A stretch of DNA of 64,000 nt from Pleurostoma richardsiae (lineage: Eukaryota; Ascomycota; Sordariomycetes; Calosphaeriales; Pleurostomataceae): assembly GCA_030052745.1 (NCBI GenBank), contig JANBVO010000007.1, positions 248,001 through 312,000 on the forward strand. The letters run 5' to 3'. The notes beneath the pieces are model-generated. The model worked only from the letters and a program-made list of their open reading frames with translations, ran no database searches and was not told the DNA's origin. Below are positions 43,950 to 57,500 of the stretch, in pieces; positions within the stretch are counted from its first letter, which is position 1, and each line of letters begins with the position of its first letter. The translations under genes were made by a program, and so were the position numbers.

Positions 43950-45852
43950 GGAGCGTCAACGTGTATGACATGATTACACTCTGAGATATGGTGAAACGGA
44001 TCTTTCCCAGGATATTGTCGCGTCCTCCATTCGAAAATCCGCAAATAGGATAAGTCGGGACTTCGCTGGACAAACCCATGACGTGTAGGGATGGGTTTCA
44101 TTTCTCCATCCAGAAGTTGGTCTGTGACGAAGCCAGCCTCGCATATATGGTGGGTAGGGTCTACGATGTGGTCGACGGAGGGCAATGTCAAGAAGCGTCG
44201 AGCACACTTGAATTGAATGACACTAGATTAAGTCCTCAAGAACTAAAGAGTAGGGTCGTTGCTAGTGCCCTGTTTCTGTTTGGTGTTGATGTTCTGAAGT
44301 CAGACGGTGCCCCTTCTTATCCATACCTTGGCAAAGCATGACAGCTACGACATAGTTGGTTATTTGAGCGGCTATGATTTCACGGCGGGACTCGGAGGCT
44401 CTAGCTGAATCTTCCCGTTCCTCTTTAAAGCTGCCGCCTGTCGTTATCCTTTTATCGTTCGAGGCATATTAGTGGCTATCAAAGGTTAATATGAAAAGGA
44501 CGGTATGAGTGAAACTTAGAGGTCTCTGATTTCCTATATTAAGTGCTGCCGTACAAACAGTCGATCTAGAAGCTTATGCACGTAATTTCCAAGGCGTGAC
44601 AAACGGGCTCCTGGCTCAATTCCCTGTGGCTTGGTACACTAAGCTGTTGAAGGAGCCTTTTTAGCCGGCCTGGGCTTGGCTCAAAGTCTTCTATATCGTG
44701 GTATGGCTCTACCACGTCACTTTGAGACGAGACCCGAACCTACCAAAATACACCTTGTCTTTAGATATGAGCACTTGCAGCGAATCTGGCTCTGAGCGAA
44801 CGCCGAGAAACTCGGAGGCCCAGCTGAGTCGGAATGGTCGGCGCGGGATCTGGACGACGCTTGCGGTGGCAGAAGAGTTGAGTTAGACAAGGGCCTTGCC
44901 ACCTTAAACTCGTTCCCACACTATCGGAGATCAAAATAAACGAGGTTTCCGTGGTCGAAGACTCATGCAAAGACCTTCAAGCCTTCCATGCAACGCCAGA
45001 GGGAACAATCATCACGAATTACCCGGACAGGCGGTGGCACATGTCGACGACGGACGAGGAACGATAGAACCTGCAGGTTGCTGATTGTGTCTAACAGCAA
45101 CTCAGTGGCGTCCAGAAATTCTTCATGGTGGCTGCACCGTGCCATAGACGCTCACCCTCGGGCTCTCGTGCGGATACCGAGGATTGGAAGATATCATTAT
45201 CACAAGATCCCCTCTCGGTGAAAGGCAGAGACGCCGAGGATGGTGCTTTTCATGTGAATACCTAAAACTTGTCCTGACAAGACCACCACCTCAACAGTCC
45301 AATGCGATGAGTGCTGTAGTCGGATTAGCCTTGGGACTGGTTAACTTAAATACCTGCCTGAGGTCGCGCAGCCTACGGGCAGGGGTCGTTGAGCGCGAAT
45401 ACGGAACCATATAGCGAATACGACGGAGAAGTAGCAATAGCTGGTGTTCCGGGGAAGTGATCGGCATGAGCCCCTTGATCGCAGGAACATCGTATTTCCC
45501 TTCAAGATTAGCGGAATGCTCTGTGTGATGAACTCGGCATTGCGAAGGGCGCTAGCCACCCCGGCCAGCTTCTCAACGAAAGAGAGCTACAGCACCCCTG
45601 ATGATGCTGTCGGCGGATGGGCACGAATCTGGAAAGGATCTCACTCCGTCAATTCGCACCAGTTGTTTACCCCGCAAAAGAGCCGGATATTCACATGCAC
45701 CCCGGATTTGAGAACGGCCAGACCGCATTCTCGTCGTTCTCGGATACTTAAGTAAACATCCGTTCGTTGATGTCGCGGCGGAGGCAACATTGCTTGACCT
45801 CCAGAGGCGCCGGTCTGACAAGCACCCGCGGACTCCGAATTGTCGATCCATC
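43950..45852. other. Long intergenic inside the cluster
   Basis: About 1.9 kb without a supported gene. Several frames of 60-120 codons are open on both strands, but none shows a recognisable motif or consistent introns. A lost cluster gene may have stood here; I see no clear remnant. Confidence 0.4.
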
Positions 45853-47585
45853 ATGGCCTGTCTTCTGCCTGCTGTGTTCCCGGCGCTGCTGTTAATTCTG
45901 CTTGTGCCGCAGGCCGTTGAAGCTGTCTCATCGGACACCTTGGCGGTATGCTCAGCCTTATATTCCGAGTACCCGGATCAGCTCGTTTGGGACCCTCTCG
46001 GGCCGAAAGGCATTGCAACTATCCTAAACGCTTCCGTGTACAACACGGCCAATACGGAGTATTGGAACGCCAAGAGCTCCTCCAACCGCGCGGCCTGCAC
46101 CTTCTTTCCGTCCAACGCCGAGGATGTGTCGTTTGCAGTCCAGACGCTCAATAACTACTCAGCTGTGGGCTTCGCGCTCAAGTGCGCCGGCCACAATCCC
46201 AACCTAGGCTTCTCTAGTGTGGATGGGGGCGTGCTCATAGCCTTCCGGCCCAACTCTCAGTACGCGACGCCCTCAGCCGACTTGCAAACAGTGGACGTTG
46301 GCGCGGGCGCGAAATGGGAGGACGTCTATGCAGTCCTGCAGCCGTTCAACAAGGCGGTTGTAGGAGGCCGCTTAGGGGATATTGGCGTCATTGGCTTCAC
46401 CACCGGCGGCGGGCTGTCATATCTCTCGTCTCAATATGTAAATAGACCACCTTTGCGAACGAGGCCGATCTTCGGAAAACTGACGTTGTCCCCAGGGTCT
46501 GGCTTGCGACAACGTGGTGAACTTTGAGTGTGTTCTCGCGGACGGCACCATCACCAACGCCAATGCCACCTCCAACCCGGATCTGTACTTTGTCCTCCGC
46601 GGCGGAGGTAACCAGTTCGCTATCGTCACTAAGATGACTTTGAAGACCCACGACATCGGCGATGCCGGCACCGTTTGGGGCGGCACCCGCGCCTATACAG
46701 GCGATAAGCACTCGGCTATACTGGCTGCCGTCTCCAACTTCACGGCCAACAACGAGGATACCAAGGCGGCTCTGATCCCCACCTTCAACTTCCTAGGAGT
46801 CGTGGGAATCAACATCCCCGCTATCGTAGTCTTCTTCTTCTACGACGCCGCCAGCCCGGCGGGGGGCATCTTCGACGCGTTCGACGCTATCGAGGAACTG
46901 AGCGACGACGCGAAGGCGAGGACGTACGAGGACCTCACCCAGATCGACCTGGCCGGGAAGGTGGAGGGCCTCCGCTTCCAGATCAGAGAGAACACCTTCC
47001 CCAACATGCCGTTGGCGAACATGTCGGCGTTCCTAGACGAGCACTTCGACATGCTGGAGACGGCGACAGCCGCGGGCGCGCTATCTGACTTCCTGGACCT
47101 ACGGATCTTCACGACGGCCATCCAGCCGATGACGCACCTCATCACGCGGGCGTCTAGCGCCTCAGGGGGCAACGCCCTTGGGCTTTCGCCGGAGACGGGA
47201 GACAGACTGTGGATCGAGTACGATCTTGCATGGCTAAGCTCGGCGTGTGACAGCAACTGCCCGGCGTACTTGGAAGAGGTCGCCACCTCGCTTCACAACC
47301 TGCACGCGCAGAACTACAGCGGAATCTACCCGACCAACTATGAGAGCGGAGATTTGAGCTACATCAGGTGAGATCCATGATCTGAGGAGAGACTCCGCCA
47401 TACAAGCTGCTAACTGCAGGCTGTGCAGCTATAACCCACTCTTTATGAATGATGCTATGTACGATCAGCCGGTCCTCCAGAGCTATGGCGAGGCCACGTA
47501 CCAGAAGCTGAAATCCACCCATGCCAAGTATGACCCGGAGGGATTCTTCTCACAGCGGCAGAAGGGGTTTACATTTACGACGTGA
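45853..47585 (+). CDS. Secreted FAD-linked oxidase (BBE-like)
   Basis: I read three exons. The start MACLLPAVFPALLLILLVPQ at 45853 is a clear signal peptide. The intron after SSQY (about 46438-46497) and the one after YIR (about 47369-47427) join in frame. The protein is about 500 residues. The FAD_binding_4 domain is seen in PSNAEDVSFAVQTLNNYSAV, CAGHNPNLGFSSVDGGVLIA (the histidine usually bound to FAD), VDVGAGAKWEDVYAVLQPFN and VIGFTTGGGLSYLSSQYGLA. The C-terminal berberine-bridge segment is NPLFMNDAMYDQPVLQSYGE ... KYDPEGFFSQRQKGF. Several NxS/T sites fit secretion. Such enzymes oxidise alcohols, C-H or C-N bonds and often shape fungal metabolites. It lies tail to tail with the SDR gene. 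The role in this pathway is inferred. Confidence 0.87.
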
Positions 47586-47797
47586 TGACATTCACAAAGT
47601 GGATGGCTGGCGATATCCTGGGTTGTTGAGGCAGCGCATCGGGAACGACTCTTTCTAACCTGAAAGACTCCAGGGGTAACGGTCCGCAAAATAGCTCCTT
47701 CGTCGGCCGCTATAGTTACTCTTAAGGGCCGATTGACTCTGTCCGCTCACAAATCTCCGATAGCATGATGCGCAGGCCTCTCGATGTCCAGTTCCCC

Positions 47798-48886
47798 TCA
47801 ATGCTTTGCCCGTTCTAGCGCCCCATCCACTCCAGCAAAGCGAAGTTCCTCCATCGTCTCCTTCCAGAGTTTGTCGCTGAGACGACGACCGTGATCGGTG
47901 TACATGATCACAGGCCACCTGTAGAGTAAAGGTCAGCAGCGCAACTCTTAATACCTGACTTTTGGTTTTACTCACGCTCTCACGAGCCAGTCAGTAAACG
48001 AGCCGTGGCTCTCCTTTCCCAGCACCAGACACGAGTGGACGTATATTCTTGCACCATCTACTGCTGTCCGGCCCAGGATGCTGAACATAATGGCAAATAC
48101 CATTTTAGCCAGCCAAGGGTCCACATCACGCAGGAACGCGGTGCCCTTGACGGCACCGGGGTTGCAGCAGTTGATGATGACCTCATCGGGGTCAACAGCA
48201 TCAGCCAGCCTCGCGCCAAACATTGTGACCAGAATCTTTGACCTGGTGTACTGCTGGAAACCCTCGTACTTCTCCGGCCGTTCGAGCGAATCGAGGAGCC
48301 CCCCTTCTCCAGGGTCCTCGAGCTTGGCCCCGAGTGCTACGTCGGAAGTGATGATTGTCAGGCGACCCGGCCCGGGCGATGAGGCGGACGGCCTCATCTT
48401 CGGAAGGAGAAGAATGGCGAGCAACGCGGTGGACAGGTAGTTGACCTGGAGTGTGGTCTCGCGGCGAGATCCCTCCTCCACGCGCTCGAACTTGAGCTTG
48501 CCCACCGCGGCGTTCAGCACCGCGACGTGCAGCCGGTCCAGCTCCTGCTCGCACCTCGCCGCGAAGCGCTGCACGGAGCCGAGCGACTCCATGTCGAGCT
48601 GCCAGATCTCAATCCTCGCGCCCGGGAATTCGGCGCGCAGGCCCGCCGCCGCGACCTCGCCCTTCTGGAGGGACCGCACGCCCATGATGAGCCGACCGGC
48701 GCGCAGCTTGAGGAAGTGGCGCGCGCATTCCAGGCCGAGGCCGATGTTGGAGCCCGTGACCAGCGCGGTCTTCCCGACGAGATCGATGCCTGGCGGGATG
48801 GGAGGGACGCTTTGGAACAATTGTTTCCAGGCGTTGTAGAGGAAGCCGGCCTGAAGAGAGGCCTGCTTTTCTAACCGAGCAGACAT
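47798..48886 (-). CDS. Short-chain dehydrogenase/reductase
   Basis: I read two exons: 48886 to about 47974, and about 47922 to the TGA at 47798. They join at VRA/WPVIMYTDHGRR. The protein is about 347 residues. It starts MSARLEKQASLQAGFLYNAW with a short hydrophobic lead. The cofactor-binding TGSNIGLGLECARHF follows, then ARIEIWQLDME, VAVLNAAVG (NAG-type), ITSDVALG (catalytic serine region) and YTRSK (Tyr-x3-Lys). The C-terminal part, IINCCNPGAVKGTAF and RRLSDKLWKETMEELRFA, is that of the large SDRs common in fungal clusters. It would reduce a ketone or oxidise an alcohol with NAD(P)H. Its start faces that of the Clr5-type gene across about 530 bases. Confidence 0.87.
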
Positions 48887-49417
48887 GCTGTGCTAATATG
48901 GAATGGTTGATTGCAGAAGTAGATGACGTGCGACCTGAAGGACGTGGAGAAAACTGGTGAAGCAGGGGATCGTTCGTATCCTCATGTTGCTAGGGAGGTG
49001 TCAGTCTGCAGCTCCTTTGGCTCGAGGAGGTTGAGAGGTGTTTAATACGACGGAGTCACCCCTTTGCTGCTTGCACCTGAGGACTCAGCCATCGCAGGCC
49101 CCCACCGCCATCGTAGAGATATACCCGTTGCCGTTCATGGACAGTCCAACAAAGGAACTTTTCTATGACATCTCATTCGTGCGGACACAGAAGCCTCACC
49201 TATGGCCGGCGCTGTCAGTAGCGCGAAGCTATGCAGGGAACTTTTTCTTGCTTTCTTATTGGTGGCGCTCTGGCCAGGGCCGGTTTCCCCTTGATTTATC
49301 ATCAGTTCTTCATTAGTCTTTCCCGACTACCTACCTAAAGCACTTCATCTCAGCCAGCCAGAGCCAAGCAAAAAGTTCCCTGTGCTCACTCTATGGAGCT
49401 GTTTCACGTACAGCAGG
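48887..49417. other. Divergent intergenic region
   Basis: About 530 bases between the divergent SDR and Clr5-type genes. No gene seen. It is a plausible shared promoter. Confidence 0.4.
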
Positions 49418-51252
49418 ATGAAAGGCCCCATATTGGCCCCTCGGCCGACCTCTCCAGTTGTGTCCCTTGTGCCGAAGCCACAATCGGTGCTGGCACACAG
49501 CGACTTGGAGTGGGCAACTGTATACCCCGAGATCGAGCGATTGTATGTCCGCGAGCGTCGGAAGCTGCGGCATGTGATGCAATACATGGAGAGTGAGCAT
49601 GGCTTCAAGGCGACGTAAGACGAGCTCCCTTTTGCCCTCCCTGCCTCGAGTCTCTGCAGTCCTAGCCACAGAGAGACAATGCCTCTGGTGCCCTTGGGAT
49701 CGACTGACGTTCCTTGTCCATCCATATATGTAGGGAGCAGATGTACAAGAAGAGGTTCACCAAGTGGGGGTTCCAAAAGAACTCCAGACGCTCGACTGCG
49801 ACTGTGCACCCTTTGAAGACGAAGGGCGTATGCAGAAGGGTGGCGAACAGAAAGTCCAGCCCGGCTACCCCGCCAGTCTCCATGCCAGCAGTCCCTGGAT
49901 TCCACAAAAATGATGGTCTGACTCTCCTGTTTTTAACCAGCGTGCGGACATGGAACGCGGGATTCTTTGACTCGGTGCAGTTCAGTGACGGGTTCCTGGC
50001 GTCTCAGCAGTCACGGCTCCTGACAGGTCCGCCTCGGCTCTCCAATAGCCAAGAGATCAACTTCGCATTCAAGCTAGTCATTAACCTGCTGGATCGGGGC
50101 CATGGGGATCTGGCAGGTAGGATGGCCCGGAAGGCGTTCCTACTGGTGGAGGACATGCTGACACTGGAGCCGCCCGTCCTGTTGTGGAACCTGCTTGACA
50201 TGATGCACTATATGGTGACGCTGGGTCATGCACAACTGTTTCATATACTGCTGGCCCATCTCATTGCACTAGCTGACGGCCAGATGCCGGAGTCCCATCC
50301 TTTCCCTACCATGCTCCGCGGCTTGTGGAGGCTTACTGCAAGTTTAGGGACTCTGGCGCCCACCTCGAGTAATTCACTCTCATCCTCATCGGTGCCTTGC
50401 TCATTTGATCATGACGGAACAACGACCAACGACAACCCTTGGCTCCTCTCTCGTGTCCTTCAATCCTTGCTAGAGCAGGCATGGACTCTCAACGCAGAGA
50501 TTTTCTTCAACAACTTCGACCCCCGTCTGTTCCCGCTCTACTTTCGCGTCCCCTGGGACTCGTGCTCGATCAGCTTCCCTGCAACCGTCGTCGGCACTGC
50601 AGGACAGTGGTTCAGCCAGATCGAAGCACAGCAGATGCTCATCGCTACAGCCATGGCTCACCTTAGCGGGGGACAGCCTGCGAACACTGCTGTCGAGGAG
50701 GATAGGCTGATGGGACGCCTCCTCACCCCGCGGATGGATGCCTCGCCGCCACAGGACTACGAGATGCTCCGTACGAGCAGTATTGCCGCTCTTCAGGAGC
50801 GTGCAGACTCCATTTTTGGCAAGGCGCCGACCTTCAACCGTGAAGCTGCCTTGTTGCTGCGCATGCTAGCGGGCCTGGCAACCGCTAAAGTCCTTGACGG
50901 ATCACCTGCGGCGATTCAGCAGTCGGGTACAGCTGACTTTATGACGACCAAGGTGCCACGCCTCCACGCAGGCAACGTCGCTTGTGCGATCAGGACTTTG
51001 CTTGACCTCGCTGCCGAGAACGGCGGCGACGACACTGGCTCATCCTTGGGCGATGCCGAGCGGATTCGCGCTATCGTGGCTCTCCGCGGATACGCCGATG
51101 GCGAGACAGCTCCGCAGGTCGTGCGGGAGATGTGGCTGCTGCAGGACGCGCTCGTCGCGGCCGGCGAATATGGAGAGGCAAAAGAAGTCGAACGAGACGC
51201 GTATCGGCGGATGGAAAAGTACATCCAAGACATTCCTGTTGATTCCGTATAG
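49418..51252 (+). CDS. Clr5-domain putative DNA-binding protein
   Basis: I read two exons, 49418-49614 and 49734-51252, joined as GFKAT/EQMYKKRFTKWGF. Across the join the protein reads LEWATVYPEIERLYVRERRK, then LRHVMQYMESEHGFKA and KRFTKWGFQKNSR, the Clr5 domain (about 55 residues, fungal, probably DNA-binding). The start at MKGPILAPRP is the first ATG in frame. The remaining 450 residues are helical and repeat-poor (FAFKLVINLLDRGHGDLAGR, VVREMWLLQDALVAAGEYGE), as in many Clr5 proteins of Pezizomycotina that have no known partner. It lies between the SDR and the PKS-NRPS and ends 290 bases from the end of the latter. A regulatory role in the cluster is possible, but Clr5 genes are numerous and also occur outside clusters. 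Confidence 0.78.
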
Positions 51253-51540
51253 GTTTAACTTGTATACAACTTTTAAACGAAAACTCACGCCGAGACCGGA
51301 AATGTAGGCTACAGGGAAGACAGTTTACATAGACAATCTTGAAATAAGGGATAGATCTCAAGTTCGCAAAGTAGAGAGCAGCCCGGTGCCATCCATCTGC
51401 CCGTGCAAGAATCAACCGAGGCACAGCATGCCGTACATGAAAGATCCCAAGTTTAAAGCCTTTCGCTAATCACCTCAAATTCCAATCCACCGCAAGCGCC
51501 AAACTCCTATAACGATTGTGTATCCGCCTTCCGCTCCCTC

Positions 51541-54500
51541 TCATCTTCTGGACACAACCCGCCGCCCCTCCCCATCGTTCATGACCAGGTCCTGCGCCGT
51601 GATGAACAGCCCGAGACCCGCCCTCTTCGCCTCGCCTATCCACTTCAGCGCGGGCATGGTGGGCAGGAGCCTGAAGGCCGGGTCCTCTTGCGCGAACTTC
51701 TCCGCGTACTCTGCAAAGTCCCTCGTGCTCGCCCTCAGCGTGCCCTGGTGGCTGACAACCTCGAACTCTCCTTGAGTGCCCTCTTCACCCGCGTCTTCTG
51801 CTATCCCACAGACGGCATCGGCAAGGCGGCCGGCTATCCCCTCTACGGGGACTAGGTCTATTGTCCCGCTCAGGATTCCAAAGTCAGGTCGTGCGCCAAC
51901 TTTCCGAGCTAAATGTAGAATCTCCTGTGCTGCGGCTCTGATGTCCTCGCTGTTATGGGATATAGTCGGCTGCAGGGTCGGTTCCGGCCGATGTACTGTA
52001 ACCTGCAGACCCAGCTGACTCGCTGCTTTGCCGAGATACCGCTCAACCGCCCATTTGCTTGACACGTACCCGTCTGAGCCGTCAGTAGGGGGTCGCAGCG
52101 AGCGCGTCCCGTTCGCATCCTCTCCTCCCGCGTACAGAGACACCGCGCCTGAGGACAGGACATGTAGCTTGGCGCGGTTCGGCAGCGCGAGGCGCGCGAG
52201 CGCCTTGGTGGCATCCACGTTGACGGGGCGCAAAACCTCGTAGCCGTCCCAGAAGCTGCGGTTGGCCGCGCAATGAAGGATCACATCGACATCTCGGGCT
52301 AAGGCGGCAAAGTCGGCGTCGCTCAGGCCAAGGTTCGGCTGGGCGAGGTCGCCCTCTAGAGCGGAGACGTTGGTGAAGTCGCGGAACATGTCCTCGAAGC
52401 CTGACGGCTCTCTCTGCGGACGATGCAGACGATCTTCTCGACGCGACGGGAGCCCGCCAGATGCGGTAAGATGTAGCGGCCGAGGTTGCCTGTCGCACCT
52501 GTCATGACAACACGGAGTGCGGTGGTCCTCCTGGACAGTGTCACGGCGCCGGCAGCTTGTCCGGCGCTGAAGATCGAGTCTTCCAGGGCTGTCTCAGCGT
52601 CCCAGTCGATAGCGCCTGTGGCCAAATTGCTGCTCAGGAGCGACGCCATCTCCGCCAAGCCACTGGAGTTCATCAGGTCGATGAGGCGGGGAGCCACTCC
52701 GAACTCGCGCTTGATCAAGACCTGGAGCTTCACTAATAGGAGCGAGTTGCCGCCTACGTCAAAGAAATTGCTCTGTGGAGTTAGTCCAGACGGTCTGTGG
52801 GATATCACATCCTTCCAGAGCCTGGAGAGTATCTCTTCCGTCTGTGAGAGCTCTCGCTGCCCTTCAAGTGTTGAGACCTTGACGGTGTCCGGAAGTGGCA
52901 GGTCTTGCACAGCCTTCCTGTCAATCTTACCGTGGCTAGTCAGAGGCAGCTCATCTATCGGGAGGACGATCGAAGGGCGCATGTAAGATGGAAGTGGCAG
53001 GTTAGACCGTAGCTGATCCAGGACTTTATCCCGGCTGGTCTCCGATGTTGATGGGCCGAATATCACATGCGCGACTAAGAGGCCGTCCCGCAATGTCACC
53101 ACGGCTCGAGCGATGGTGCCGGCAGCCTCTTTAACGATGACGTTCTCTATCTCGCCCAGTTCAATCCTAAAGCCGCGCAGTTTCACCTGAGTGTCGCCCT
53201 CGATGCGTCCCTCGCAGGAAAGGGCGCCATCTTCTCGAAGCCGGCCGATGTCGCCGCTACGATACATGCGGTCCCAATGGTTGGTGACATAGTGGGAGTT
53301 CTTGGTGAGGAACGGATTCTGCAGAAACTTCTCCTTTGTAGCGTCCTCCTGATCGAGGTAGCCCAGGGCGACGCCGGCTCCGCCTAAGACGATCTCGCCG
53401 GGCACGCCTAGAGGCACCGGTCGCAGCTGCTCGTCGACGATATATGCAGAATAGTTGGGCAGGAGGAAGCCAGGCAGGGGATACTGAAGGTCTTCATTCT
53501 GATACAAGACCTCGCCTTTGGTTGATGATCCCGTGAGCTCGGCGGGGCCGTAGCTTGTGAATGTGCGGAGGCCGGAGAGGCCGAGACTGCGGAAGCCGCT
53601 GATTAGACCGGCGCTGGCGGGCTCGCCGCCGAACCAAGCCGTCTTCCACGCCGTGCAGCGGCGGAGGTTATCCGACGCGAAGCGGAACCACATGTCGTAC
53701 TCCGAGGGCGTGGCAGATGTGTAAGTCACGCCGTTGTCCACCATGATCTTAGTGAGCTCCTGGGGATCACCCCTTGCCTCGGCGGGCGCCACATAGAGAG
53801 AGCCGCCGCTGGCGAGGGCAGCGAATATCTGGTGGAGGGAGTAGTCGAAACTAAATGGGCTCTGCTGCAGGACGACTTGCGCCACGGCGGGTATATCCCA
53901 CGCGCGGTGGTAGCCTTCATGCTGGGCTCGGAGACCAGCATGAGACATGACAATGCCTTTAGGCTCACCGGTTGAGCCGCTGGTGAACAGAATGACAGCC
54001 GGCAGGTCTGGCCTCGCAGCGACAGGCTCCGCACTCGCCGGACGAGTTTCGATTTCCGACACTGTGAGGTTCAAGACGTCTTCGGCTCCGATCTCGTGGA
54101 CTCGCGGCAGTGTTATACTGTCGGTCAGGATGATGGCCGGCTTCGCCGCTACCACGACGCTTCTCAGCCGTGGGATTGAGTTGCGAAGATCGAGAGGCAC
54201 ATAGACGGCGCCAACGCGGAGAATAGCAAGCATTGAACAGATCCAGTCCGCCGAGGGCATCTGGAACACGGCGACCTTGGCGGCTTCTTGGACGTTAGAG
54301 TCCCGAAGTGCGCGGGCAATGCTCTCTATCCGCTGTCCCATAGCCTGGTAGCTGAGGACGCGGCCATATCCGTCCATGAGAGCGGTGTTAGTAGGGTGCG
54401 TGAGGACCATTTGGTCAACTCTGTGGGAGACGGTCGCAGGCCACTCGAATTGAAGACCAGGGCCTGCGTGGATGATCAGCGCATAATCCACCGGCGACGC

Positions 54501-57500
54501 GTGACACTGAGAATTACTTACCCCTGCCGGTGACGAGAGCTTTCTCGATGTCAGCCGGAGCCCAAATGGGCAGAGAATCCACAGCAATGTCCACGCCTTC
54601 TGAGAGCTCCGTCAACAGATTCCCGTAACTGCGCAGAAGCAGCTCCGTGCTGTCCCGAGAGTACAGCGCCTCCTGGAGCCTCAAGACCAAGTTCGACTCG
54701 CCTGTCGGGTTTTCCGTGATCTCGAGGCCCATGTCGTAGCCGATCCGCGCGTTATGCCAGCGTTCTTCGCCCAGTTTGCAGCCCGCCCATGTCGCCCGCT
54801 CCTGTACCACAAGGCGGTAGTCGACGAGGATCTGGAAGATGGGCGAGTAGGTGTTGGATCGCGGCACATTAAGCTCGTCTAAGAGGACATCGAATGGCAC
54901 ATTCGAGTGTTCAAGCGCTGTGTAAACCGTGTCGCGCGTCCTCTGCACACTCGCGCTGAACTTAGTGGCAGCGTTAACCCTGTCAAAGCGCAGAGGAAGG
55001 AGGTTGAGGAAGTTGCCGATGCTACCCATGAAGGCCTTGTCTAGACGGTTGGCATCTGCCATGCCAATGAAGAACGTATCAGTCCTCGGAAGCAGGCGGA
55101 ATATGAGCGCCTGAAGGGCCGCCAAGTAGAGATGGAACGAGGTTGATCGATGCTTGCGGGCCAGTTGCTTGATCTTCGAAGTGATAATTGGGCTAAGCTG
55201 TACGCGAGCCTCGTGAGTGCTGTAGCGATCCAAAGCGACGCGCACCTGGGATTTCGCGAAGGGTAGCAGACTTATTGGGCCCAAGTCCGAAGGTACTACA
55301 CCACGGTAATAATCAATGGCCTTGGCCATCTTGCCATTCTTTAGGTTCTCTCTTTGTGATCTTGCGAATGCTCTGTATTGAGATTCAGTCGGGAGATCAG
55401 CTTGGAGTCGATTGAAATATGCCGCCTCGAGATCGAGGAAGAGAACGTTGAAGCTATGACCGTCGAGAGAGATATGATGAGTCCCAACCAGAAGATAATG
55501 GATACTGTCAGACAGCGAGAGTAATCGGATTCTGATGGGATTCCAGTCGCCGAGATCCCACTCATGCTCCTGCATAGCATCCAGCTCCTTGACCGCATCT
55601 GCCTCGGAGCCGATCTTGGTGGACTCCAGTCGCAAAAGGGGGTTCGAAAGAACGTTCTGGATTGGTGTCCGAGTGTCATCGTCTGACCATAAGTACTTCG
55701 TGCGTAGGGCTTCATGCCGCCGCCCCAGGATATCCACAGCCTTCTCTAAGGCGTTCACGTTAAGTGACCCGGTAAGCTTGAACATACACGAGATATTGAA
55801 CGTCTTTGGATCTTTGACATAGTGACTCAGGAACCAGAACCTGGACTGGCCGAACGACATCTGTTCCGTCGCTTGGGTAGACGAGGTTATGACTAGCTGT
55901 CGCCAGTCTGGCTCCTCTTGATCCAACTTGCTCGGTTCTTCAACATCCGGGGGGCTTCCCGGGCTGGTCAGGAGCGATGGTATACTCGCAGATGGATCTG
56001 TTGTTGACGGTGTAGAGGTCGAGTCCGCCTCACTGACTGAAGACGGCCCAGTTCGGGGAGACGCAACTTTCACCGGTTGAGAAGCCTTTGGAGGAGGCAA
56101 TTGCGCACCGCCGGCATCAAGCTTATTTAGATCAACGACCGATGTGGGTAGCTTTTCCATTGCATCCTCTAGAAGTTCAAAGACTGTTGACGAGGCACTC
56201 AGTATCTTCAAAACGGGCATGTCGACGTCCAGCTCCTTCAGGAACCAGGCGCGGACTTCAACAGCCATAATGGAGTCGACGCCCTGTTCGACGAGTGTGA
56301 CGGTCTCGTTGACTGTGTCATCCGGCGACATCATCAGAATTCGCTTGAGACGGTTCATGAATGCTTCTATTTTCGAGCAAGTCAGCAAAAGCTCTCTACT
56401 CACAGCGAGCGACTCTCAGCACTTGCCTTTGACCACCTCCGCGGCCTCCTCGCGCGTCTTCACTTCGGTAAGGCGCACTCGGGCCGGAACGGCCGCAGTG
56501 CTGCTAGACACAATCTGACTATCGGGTCGCTCCTTGACAAAATGGACAAACTTGGGATCACTCCGGAAATTGGCCTGGATTTTGGCGTCGTTGTAGATGG
56601 GACTCATGCCGGTAGCAATCTCAGAGTTCTCGGGATTGTCTGGTCTGCCAACAAGAACGCCTTCCGCAAACAGCTGGAGGTAGTCTTGTTCGGACATGTT
56701 GCGATAACCGATCTTGGTGAAGTGGTCGGAATCGAAGGCTTCTGACCGCTCGACGTAGCCAATGCCTAGGAGAGAACTGATAGCGATCGCAGAGCCGGCC
56801 ACACCGCGCTTCTTGCGCTGAGCAGCAAGAGCAACCATGAACTGGTTGGCGGCGACGTAGCTCGACTGACCCGTGTTTCCTATGATGTTTCCGAGAGACG
56901 TGAAGAGGATGAAATAATCCAGGCTGGACGAGTAGAACAGCTCGTCAAGAAGCCGGCTACCGTCCACTTTGGGAGCCACTGACCGGTCGAAAGATTCGAA
57001 GGTGAGACTATCGAAGAGCGTGTCTTCAAGGATCATAGCGCCGTTGGCAACCCCAATTATTGGGGGCATGGTGCGGCAGATCTCGTCGTAGCAGGCGTGA
57101 AGCGAGTCGCGGTCCGTCACGTCCCTGATAGGCATGTTAGCTTTGATGTACCGACGTGTGGACATATTTCTCCATCAGCAACTTCAATGGCGCGTACATA
57201 GACATGATTCTGATCTCAGCACCCATGCTCGCGATCATTTCGATATACTTCGGATGGACAACTGGTCTCCGGCTGCTGAGCACGACGTGGCGCGCACCGT
57301 GCTGCACCATCCACGTACAAAGAGACTGGCCAAGCTGGCCCGAGAGTCCGACCAATAAATGTGTCCCATCGCCGCGGAACAGGGTCCCCGTGTCAATGGA
57401 CTGTAGTGATACTTGGATGGAGGAGGACACATTCCAGTCCACCACTGCCAGCGGCTCGTCAACTAGGGAGTGGCTTTCAACGTCCTGGAGTGACATAATA

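Noticed and set aside
45444-45938. Extra cluster gene upstream of the FAD oxidase
   Set aside because: Overlapping frames on both strands without a family match. The region is more likely promoter and leader of the oxidase.
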